64,000 nt of DNA from an uncultured Bacteroidota bacterium. GTDB lineage: Bacteria; Bacteroidota; Bacteroidia; JADZBD01. The DNA lies in the NCBI GenBank assembly GCA_937924855.1, contig CALEYQ010000045.1:23624-87623 (forward strand). The letters run 5' to 3'. A program made the translations under genes and the position numbers. Of the stretch, positions 57,391-64,000 are shown piece by piece; position 1 is the first letter of the stretch; every line of letters begins with the position of its first letter. Below the pieces are notes generated by a model. It searched no databases. It worked only from the letters and a program-made list of their open reading frames with translations, and had not been told where the DNA came from.

Positions 57391-60300
57391 ATGCTGAAGC
57401 CCTTTTTCAAACCCCTCATTTACGTTTTTCTGTTATTAATGGCCACCCTTGGCCTGGCTACCCTGCCCACCGGAAATGCCCACGGCTACCTTGTTTTTCC
57501 TCAGGGATCTACCTATGAAAAAGAATGGAAACGGGTCGATTCCCTGGAAAAGAAAGGCCTGTTTAAATCGGCCGGGGAACTTACCAACGCCATATACCTG
57601 AAAGCCAAAAGCGATAAAAACAACGGCCAGGCGGTAAAAGCCCTTTTGTTCCGCATGAAATATGCCAGGTATATGGAAGAAAACTCCATTGAAAAATCCA
57701 TTGCCAGCCTTGGCTCCGAAATTAAGTCAGCCCCTTTTCCACTAAAACAGGTTTTGCATTCCATCCTTGCCGATACTTATTGGTCTTATTACCAGAATAA
57801 CCGCTGGAAATTTCTCAACCGCAGCCGGACGATTAATTTCGACCCCGAAGATGTAGCCACCTGGGATCTGCAAAGGATTGTTTCCCAAACCAGTTATCAC
57901 TATAGCGCCTCATTACTTCCTGCCGACAGTTTGAAAAGGACATCGGTTGAAACTTTTAAAGACATTCTGTATGAAGGCACTTCCGACGGCAGAAAATTGC
58001 GGCCCACCCTTTACGATTTTCTGGGGCATCGCGCCTTTGACTTTTTTTCCCTTCAGGAAGCGGATCTTGTAAAGCCTGCTTTTTCTTTTTCCCTCAATTC
58101 GGAAGATTATTTTGCCCCGGCCGGGGAATTGGTACGGTACAAGTTTCAAACCGAGGATACCACTTCCAGCAAGTTTAAAGCCCTGCTCATCGTTCAATCG
58201 CTCATCGAATTTCACCTTGCGGATAAATCTCCCGGAGCACTTATCGATGCGGATCTTAAAAGATTGATCTTCGTGTGTCGTCACGCCAGCCTCGAGCACC
58301 GCGATTCACTTTACTATTCTGCACTTTCCGAACTGGAATCCCGCTTCGGATCTCATCCCGAATCGGCAGAAGTTACTTACCTCAAAGCTACCTACCACTA
58401 CCAACAGGCACAAAAATACCTGCCCCTGCAAGGCGAGGAATTTAAATGGGAAAAGAAAAAAGCCCTGGACATGGCAACGGCCGCCATTGCCAAATACCCT
58501 GCTTCCTACGGAGCACAACAATGCCTCTACCTTTCATCGCTGATTAAAGCCGCAAGCTTCGATTTCAAACTTGAGAAAGTGTACCCTTCAGGGAAACCCC
58601 TGCTCGGACTTATGAGCTATACCAATGTTTCAAAACTGTATTTTAAAATTTGTCCGATCAGCCCTGACAAATTAAGACAACTCGAAGAAAAATACTACGA
58701 TGAGGAATTGATGAAGCAAATTGTAAAACTGGTTCCCGAAAAACAATTTACAAGAGAATTTCCCATCGACGGTGATTTTCAAAATCACAAAGCCGAGTTT
58801 CACATCCCCAACCCCGGATTGGGTCATTTTGTCCTTGTGGCAGGTACCCATTCCGGGTTCTCAATGAAAAACGAAGCGGTAGCCTATCTTTCTTTTTCTG
58901 TTTCCGACATCAGTTACCTGACCAGGAAAAGCGAAGAGGACCAGACCGAGTTTCGTGTACTTGAGCGAACCTCCGGAATTCCAATGGAAGGGGTAACTGC
59001 TCAACTGCATTACGAAAAATACAACTATACCCTCCGTCGCTACGAATATATTAAAGGAGAAAAGCTAACCTCCGGAAAAAACGGGGACTTGGTTTTTCCG
59101 GCCCATTCGCACGAAGGCCGCAGCTTTTTTGTTGAGTTTAAAAAAGGGTTTGATGTGTTGAGAACCGAAGGAAGAATGTATCAGTACAAACGATACAAAT
59201 CAGAAAAATACAAAAGCCTGAAAACCTTTTTCTTTACCGACAGGGCTATTTACCGGCCCGGACAAACGATCTACTTTAAGGGAATTACACTCGAGAACGA
59301 CGGCGATGATAATTACTCCATTAAGGCGGGTCAGAAAGTCAGAGCCACCTTATATGATGTGAACCATCGGGAAATATTTTCACAGGACTTTACCACCAAT
59401 GAATTCGGATCTTATTCCGGAACCTTCACCGCTCCCGAAGGCGTACTGAATGGAAATATGCAAATCTCCGACGGACATGGCAATGTTTATTTTTCCGTGG
59501 AGGAATATAAACAACCCCGTTTTGAAGTTAAACTAAACCAGCCTGAAGGAGAATTTAAAGTGGGCGATCCGGTAACCGTTACCGGAACAGCCCTGGGTTT
59601 CGCAGGAAACCGGATTGATCAGGCCTCAGTAAAATACAGGGTGGTTCGCAGGGCTTCCTTTCCCTGGTGGTGTTACTGGAGGGGATTTAATCCCAATACC
59701 TCCGAAGTGGAAATTACCAATGGTGTAATTACCTCCAACGATACCGGAGGCTTTGTTATTCCCTTTCGCCTGTTGGGCGATGAAAGCATATTGAAATCTC
59801 TTTCGCCAACATATCACTATCAGGTTTTTGCCGATGTAACCGACCTGAATGGTGAAACCCGGAGTGGAAACACCTATGTTACAGCGGCCCTTTCATCCCT
59901 GAAGATGGAAACTACTTTACCCGGTGAGATAAGCCTGGAAGAAGCGGAAAAGACTTTCGAGGTGAAAACCACAAATTATTCGGGCCGGCCGGTGAAAACA
60001 AAAGGTCAGGTGAAAATTTATTTCTTAAGTCCCCCACAACAAACCTATAAAGAAAGATACTGGGAGCGACCTGATCAGTTCACCATGCAAGAGTCTTCTT
60101 TCCGCGATTCATTTCCGAACAACCTGTACCGGAACGAAAACGACCCTCTGGAATGGCCCCGAAATCAGGTTTTTGTTCAGGGCTTCCAGAACATAGTAAA
60201 AGGGCCCGGGGTTGATTCGAGTCGCAACATGAAAATCAGCAACCCCTTTTATAAGAGCAATCTTATTCCCGGAAAATACCTCATTGAAATAAACTCCGTT

Positions 60301-61503
60301 GATAAGGACAAAAAGCCCGTGGAAGAAATTTTTCTGGTGGATGTAAGCTCTTCCTTAAAACAAGGGCTTCCCGGAAACCCCGTAATGAAAATTTCTCTGA
60401 ATAAAAATATTGCTGAGCCCGGAGATACGGTAAAAATCAGGTTGGGAACCCGGGAAAACTCCATTCATTGTTTGTATGAAATAGAACAGGAAGGAAAGAT
60501 TGTACATTCGGAGTGGTTGCCGGTGAATGTAAATAAGCAAACCTTCAGGGAAATTATTTTACAGGAAAAGCACAGGGGCAATATTTCCGTCCATTTCTCC
60601 ACCGTAAGGAACAGCAGGGTATATACGGAGTCTTATACTATTTCGGTTCCCTACACAAATAAAGAACTTGATATTTCTTTTGAAACTTTTCGCGATAAAC
60701 TTTATCCCGGAACCAAGGAATCCTGGAAACTTAAAATAAAAGGAAAGAAAGGTGAGAAGGCGATGGCAGAAATGCTGGCTTCCATGTACGATGCTTCCCT
60801 GGATGCCTTCAGAGCCAACTCCTGGTATTTCCAGATATATAAAAGCTTTTACGGACAAATGGGCTGGTGGAATCACATGGGTTTCGGACAGAAGGATGCC
60901 TATGTGTATGCCTACAACTGGAATCCGCATGTATCACACCCATACCGGACTTACGACAGAATAAATTGGTTCGGTTCCAACGCCTACCGATACGGATATT
61001 ACTACGATTATGAGAACACAGAAGGGGATTACCTTGATGATGCTTTTTATGCCCCATTGCAGGAAGAACAAAAATTACAAACCATCTCGGTAACAACGGG
61101 CGCAAGAAGGGAAAAATCCAAGGATGGTAAAATGGCAAACGCTGATGCGCCAGCTCCATCCGGCGATCTGGGGGACGAAACCGTGATCTCGCGAAATCTG
61201 GGCGGTACGCTTTCGCCCATGAAGGAAACGGAAAAGAAAAACAGCGGAGGAGAAGACAAATCGGGATTAGAAAAGGTAAAGGCCCGATCCAATTTTGCCG
61301 AAACCGCTTTTTTCTACCCTCACCTGAGCACCGATGCGGAAGGGAATACTGTTATTTCTTTCACGCTTCCCGAATCACTTACCAAATGGAAAGTGATGAC
61401 CTTTGCCCATACCAAAGATTTAAAATTCGGATTTGCCACCAAAGAACTGGTTACAAGAAAAGACCTTATGGTAATTCCTAACCCTCCACGCTTTTTCAGG
61501 TAG
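57391..61503 (+). CDS. Alpha-2-macroglobulin-family protein, N-terminal part, ended by an in-frame amber codon
   Basis: 1370 codons, reading on in the same frame after TAG into the frame at 61516-63648; together 2085 codons, the usual size of bacterial MG2/A2M proteins of Bacteroidota. It has a signal-anchor-like N-terminus (IYVFLLLMATLGLATLP) and a helical region to about 420. Macroglobulin domains follow, including the MG2 block KTFFFTDRAIYRPGQTIYFKGITLEN and the SYSGTFTAPEG strand. The last codons, before TAG, are VIPNPPRFFR. The frame then continues NDKILLEVKINNLS, exactly where homologues read FFREGDKI or similar. Periplasmic protease-trapping defence is the suggested family role. Confidence 0.85.
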   Translation: MLKPFFKPLIYVFLLLMATLGLATLPTGNAHGYLVFPQGSTYEKEWKRVDSLEKKGLFKSAGELTNAIYLKAKSDKNNGQAVKALLFRMKYARYMEENSIEKSIASLGSEIKSAPFPLKQVLHSILADTYWSYYQNNRWKFLNRSRTINFDPEDVATWDLQRIVSQTSYHYSASLLPADSLKRTSVETFKDILYEGTSDGRKLRPTLYDFLGHRAFDFFSLQEADLVKPAFSFSLNSEDYFAPAGELVRYKFQTEDTTSSKFKALLIVQSLIEFHLADKSPGALIDADLKRLIFVCRHASLEHRDSLYYSALSELESRFGSHPESAEVTYLKATYHYQQAQKYLPLQGEEFKWEKKKALDMATAAIAKYPASYGAQQCLYLSSLIKAASFDFKLEKVYPSGKPLLGLMSYTNVSKLYFKICPISPDKLRQLEEKYYDEELMKQIVKLVPEKQFTREFPIDGDFQNHKAEFHIPNPGLGHFVLVAGTHSGFSMKNEAVAYLSFSVSDISYLTRKSEEDQTEFRVLERTSGIPMEGVTAQLHYEKYNYTLRRYEYIKGEKLTSGKNGDLVFPAHSHEGRSFFVEFKKGFDVLRTEGRMYQYKRYKSEKYKSLKTFFFTDRAIYRPGQTIYFKGITLENDGDDNYSIKAGQKVRATLYDVNHREIFSQDFTTNEFGSYSGTFTAPEGVLNGNMQISDGHGNVYFSVEEYKQPRFEVKLNQPEGEFKVGDPVTVTGTALGFAGNRIDQASVKYRVVRRASFPWWCYWRGFNPNTSEVEITNGVITSNDTGGFVIPFRLLGDESILKSLSPTYHYQVFADVTDLNGETRSGNTYVTAALSSLKMETTLPGEISLEEAEKTFEVKTTNYSGRPVKTKGQVKIYFLSPPQQTYKERYWERPDQFTMQESSFRDSFPNNLYRNENDPLEWPRNQVFVQGFQNIVKGPGVDSSRNMKISNPFYKSNLIPGKYLIEINSVDKDKKPVEEIFLVDVSSSLKQGLPGNPVMKISLNKNIAEPGDTVKIRLGTRENSIHCLYEIEQEGKIVHSEWLPVNVNKQTFREIILQEKHRGNISVHFSTVRNSRVYTESYTISVPYTNKELDISFETFRDKLYPGTKESWKLKIKGKKGEKAMAEMLASMYDASLDAFRANSWYFQIYKSFYGQMGWWNHMGFGQKDAYVYAYNWNPHVSHPYRTYDRINWFGSNAYRYGYYYDYENTEGDYLDDAFYAPLQEEQKLQTISVTTGARREKSKDGKMANADAPAPSGDLGDETVISRNLGGTLSPMKETEKKNSGGEDKSGLEKVKARSNFAETAFFYPHLSTDAEGNTVISFTLPESLTKWKVMTFAHTKDLKFGFATKELVTRKDLMVIPNPPRFFR

Positions 61504-61515
61504 AATGATAAAATT

Positions 61516-63648
61516 TTGTTAGAAGTAAAAATCAATAACCTTTCCTTTCGTTATCTAGAATGTAAAGAAAAAATTTCGTTCATTGATCCCATCACAGGAA
61601 AAGACATGAGTTCTGTTTTGCTTGCGGATCCCAAATCGCCCAAATACGACAACCAGCAAAAATCCTTCTCCATGAAAAAGGGATTAAGCACTATGGTTTC
61701 CTGGGAAGTTAATATTCCGGAAGGGGTAGGAGCGCTTTCTTATAAGGTTGTCGCCGTTAGTGACAACTTTTCCGATGGCGAGGAGCGCCCCATTCCCGTT
61801 TTAACCAACCGCATGCTGGTTACCGAAACCATGCCGCTTCCCATTCGTGGAAAGCAGCAAAAAACTTTTTCATTTGATAAAATGATTTCATCCAACGGCG
61901 GAAGCAATACCCTAAAGCACCATAAACTGACTTTGGAATTTACTTCCAATCCGGCCTGGTATGCCGTTCAAAGTTTACCTTATCTGATGGAGTATCCTTA
62001 CGAATGTGCCGAACAGACTTTTTCACGCTTCTATGCCAACAGCATTGCCAGTCATATTGCCAACTCTTCCCCAAAAATTAAAGCCGTATTTGATTCCTGG
62101 AAAATGTCATCGCCCGATGCCTTCCTTTCCAATTTACAGAAGAATCAGGAATTAAAATCGCTGCTGCTGGAAGAAACTCCCTGGGTGCTGGAAGCAAAAG
62201 ACGAAAGCGAAAGAAAAAAGCGGGTAGGTTTGTTGTTCGACCTGAATAAAATGTCGGCTGAGTTGAGCCGGGCTTTAACAAAACTGCAAAAGATGCAGGC
62301 TTCCAATGGAGGATGGCCCTGGTTTGAAGGCATGCCTGACGACAGGTATATTACCCAGCATATCATTACCGGCATGGGGCACCTCGATCATCTTGGCGTA
62401 AAAGACATCCGGGTCGATTACAATACCTGGCGTATGGTTCAGAAGGGATTAAAATATCTTGACAACAGAATTGATGAGGATTACGACTGGATAGTAAAGC
62501 ACGACAAAGCCAATATGGATAAAAACCATTTGGGGTATTACCACATACAATACCTCTATGCCCGGAGTTATTTTAAAGATGTTCCCATAAATTCAGGCAA
62601 CAAAAAGGCTTTTGATTATTTCCTGGGCCAGGCAAAAAAATACTGGCTCGAAAACGGCCGTTATATGCAGGGAATGATCGCCTTGGCTCTGCACCGATAC
62701 GATGATAAGAAAATACCTCAGGATATCATGAAGTCGCTGAAGGAAACGGCTATTGTAAATGAAGAGATGGGCATGTATTGGAAAGATAATTATCCATCCT
62801 GGTATTGGTATCAGGCTCCCATTGAAACCCAGGCCTTGCTGATTGAGGCCTTCGATGAAGTAAGCGGAGATAAAAAGGTTGTGGATGATTTGAAAGTCTG
62901 GTTGCTCAAGAGCAAGCAAACCCAGAACTGGAAAACCACAAAAGCCACTACGGAAGCAGTGTACGCATTATTGTTACGCGGAACCGACTGGCTGGCCACA
63001 GAAAGCATGGTTGAAATAATTGTGGGCGATATGAAAATTGATCCCAAAAAGATGGATGATGTAAAAGTGGAAGCGGGAACCGGATATTTTAAAACATCCT
63101 GGAGCGGTGGCGATATAAAACCCAATATGGGAAAAGTTGCGGTTACTAAAAAAGACGAAGGCGTTAGCTGGGGTGCCATGTACTGGCAGTATTTTGAGCA
63201 GCTTGATAAGATAACACCCGCGGAAACACCCTTGAAATTAAAGAAAAAGCTTTTTGTAGAACGGAGTACTGCCAAAGGTCCGGTAATAGAGCCTGTAACC
63301 GAAAAAACAAAACTAAAAGTAGGCGACAAAATAAAAGTAAGAATAGAGCTTCGGGTTGACCGTGATATGGAGTATGTGCATATGAAAGACATGCGTTCGA
63401 GTGGGTTTGAGCCCGTGAATGTTTTCAGCGGGTATCGCTGGCAGGATGGTCTGGGGTATTACGAAAGCACGAAGGATGCCGCCACCAATTTCTTTTTCGG
63501 AAAATTGAACAAGGGCACCTATGTTTTTGAGTATCCATTATTTGTCAGCCACAAGGGTGATTTCAGCAATGGAATCACCAGCATACAGTGCATGTATGCA
63601 CCCGAATTTACTTCCCATTCAGAGGGAATAAGGGTGAAGGTGGAGTAG
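61516..63648 (+). CDS. Alpha-2-macroglobulin-family protein, C-terminal part with thioester motif (in frame with upstream half)
   Basis: 710 codons from a TTG that is probably not a genuine start; the frame is simply the continuation of the gene at 57391. It carries the bait/thioester half: YLMEYPYECAEQTFSRFYANS holds the CxEQ internal thioester (Cys164, or residue 1539 of the joined frame), and MQASNGGWPWFEGMPDDRYITQHIITGMGHL begins the alpha-helical thioester domain. The C-terminal MG domain ends the protein (KGDFSNGITSIQCMYAPEFTSHSEGIRVKVE). No signal peptide, so alone it would stay in the cytosol. Either a pseudogene fragment or part of a read-through product. Confidence 0.75.
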   Translation: MLEVKINNLSFRYLECKEKISFIDPITGKDMSSVLLADPKSPKYDNQQKSFSMKKGLSTMVSWEVNIPEGVGALSYKVVAVSDNFSDGEERPIPVLTNRMLVTETMPLPIRGKQQKTFSFDKMISSNGGSNTLKHHKLTLEFTSNPAWYAVQSLPYLMEYPYECAEQTFSRFYANSIASHIANSSPKIKAVFDSWKMSSPDAFLSNLQKNQELKSLLLEETPWVLEAKDESERKKRVGLLFDLNKMSAELSRALTKLQKMQASNGGWPWFEGMPDDRYITQHIITGMGHLDHLGVKDIRVDYNTWRMVQKGLKYLDNRIDEDYDWIVKHDKANMDKNHLGYYHIQYLYARSYFKDVPINSGNKKAFDYFLGQAKKYWLENGRYMQGMIALALHRYDDKKIPQDIMKSLKETAIVNEEMGMYWKDNYPSWYWYQAPIETQALLIEAFDEVSGDKKVVDDLKVWLLKSKQTQNWKTTKATTEAVYALLLRGTDWLATESMVEIIVGDMKIDPKKMDDVKVEAGTGYFKTSWSGGDIKPNMGKVAVTKKDEGVSWGAMYWQYFEQLDKITPAETPLKLKKKLFVERSTAKGPVIEPVTEKTKLKVGDKIKVRIELRVDRDMEYVHMKDMRSSGFEPVNVFSGYRWQDGLGYYESTKDAATNFFFGKLNKGTYVFEYPLFVSHKGDFSNGITSIQCMYAPEFTSHSEGIRVKVE

Positions 63649-63721
63649 TGGGAAGCGATGGTCGCTTCTTAACCGCGTGGTTGACGGGACCGGTGCCTGA
63701 GCATGTCGAAGGCACGAGGCT

Positions 63722-63906
63722 GGTCGTTGAGCCTGTCGAAACGACAAGGGGGAGCGAGAAATGTCCCTTCGACTCCGCTCAGGGACCACACTTCGACAAG
63801 TTCAGGAACCGAGATGGGTCGTTGAGCCTGTCGAAACGACAAGGGGGCAACAAGAACTGTCCCTTCGACAAGCTCAGGGACCACACTTCGACAAGCTCAG
63901 GGACCA
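63722..63906. repeat. Dispersed palindromic repeats, two ~95-bp tandem units
   Basis: GGTCGTTGAGCCTGTCGAAA at 63722 recurs at 63817, and the TTCGACAAGTTCAGG segment at 63792 recurs as TTCGACAAGCTCAGG at 63887; the offset is 95 in both. GAGCCTGTCGAA and TTCGACAAGCTC are inverted copies of one another. This is the REP-like repeat seen between genes in many bacterial genomes. Confidence 0.8.
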
Positions 63907-63946
63907 TTCTTCTCCGCCCCGCAGACTCACACTTACCCTCACACCC

Positions 63947-64000
63947 GCTCTCATTCTCGCTCTCATTCTCGCTCTCATTCTCGCTCTCATTCTCGCTCTC
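63947..64000. repeat. 12-bp tandem repeat running off the window
   Basis: GCTCTCATTCTC repeated four full times plus a six-base partial copy at the last base; the array continues beyond the window. Perfect copies suggest recent expansion. Confidence 0.92.

Larger units (their letters stand above)
63649..64000. other. Repeat-rich intergenic end of window
   Basis: No gene. Consists of palindromic TTCGACAAGCTCAGG-type repeats and a 12-bp tandem repeat, listed separately. Confidence 0.7.

Noticed and set aside
63669..63884. 71-codon minus-strand frame containing PELVEG repeats
   Set aside because: This peptide is the known translation artefact of TTCGACAAGCTCAGG palindromic repeats, not a gene.
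1..64000. CRISPR arrays, insertion sequences, prophage or integrase genes
   Set aside because: No regularly spaced direct repeats with spacers, transposase or phage genes were seen. The short tandem arrays found have no spacers of CRISPR type.

Overview
The window is a gene-dense chromosomal segment from a member of the Bacteroidota. Evidence: five secreted proteins end in a type IX secretion (T9SS) sorting domain, and there is a gliding-motility lipoprotein GldH, an asnS-rpoN neighbourhood and a RicT/PSP1-holB-gldH cluster. Two giant periplasmic two-component beta-propeller sensors are present, many starts are preceded by the Bacteroidota -7 box TAnnTTTG, and Shine-Dalgarno sequences are largely absent. 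A gliding or T9SS lineage such as Flavobacteriales or a relative fits; I cannot place it more finely.

Layout. 1-4.5 kb: end of asnS, a T9SS beta-propeller protein, rpoN and a membrane protein. 4.5-8.3 kb (minus): heme operon hemA-hemCD(fused)-hemB, glutamyl-tRNA to porphobilinogen and uroporphyrinogen III. 8.4-19 kb: a TPR membrane protein, two secreted CotH-kinase proteins, a coiled-coil protein paired with a propeller/SpoIIE phosphatase sensor, and small envelope proteins. 19-25.5 kb (minus): sulfur assimilation operon sir-cobA-met8/TSUP fusion-cysH-hom. 25.6-31 kb: TerC, metX, OsmC, metZ-like, pepP and an alpha/beta hydrolase. 31-35.5 kb: a LytTR regulator and a propeller/LytS histidine kinase. 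36-42 kb: a TPR-like protein, thiL, an AstE/AspA-like protein, rimK, a RimB-like protease and an FAD oxidoreductase. 42-50.7 kb: gldH, ricT, holB, sdpI/sdpR, pgk, cvpA, a cyclophilin and pheS. 50.7-57.3 kb: T9SS proteins, tRNA-Cys with a duplicated upstream region, an outer-membrane barrel, an MFS transporter, a subtilisin-like protease and tadA. 57.4-63.6 kb: a 2085-codon alpha-2-macroglobulin-like frame broken by one in-frame amber codon. The window ends in palindromic and 12-bp tandem repeats.

The most interesting element is the 5' leader of the sulfur operon (25.2-25.52 kb, minus strand). A good Bacteroidota promoter is followed by two consecutive short reading frames of 25 and 23 codons, each packed with Met and Cys codons (cores MMCCMMC and MLMCMSCQCC). 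Each is followed by an intrinsic-terminator hairpin. In both units a segment at the end of the leader frame (Pro-Glu-Gly codons, or the stop codon itself) is exactly complementary (8 and 9 nt) to the 5' arm of the following terminator. This is the geometry of trp-type ribosome-mediated attenuation. I read it as a tandem Cys/Met attenuator controlling sulfite reductase, siroheme synthesis, APS reductase and homoserine dehydrogenase.

The genes interlock. The heme operon makes uroporphyrinogen III; CobA and the Met8 domain turn it into siroheme for Sir; CysH and Sir make sulfide; Hom, MetX and the MetZ-like enzyme make homocysteine from homoserine and sulfide.
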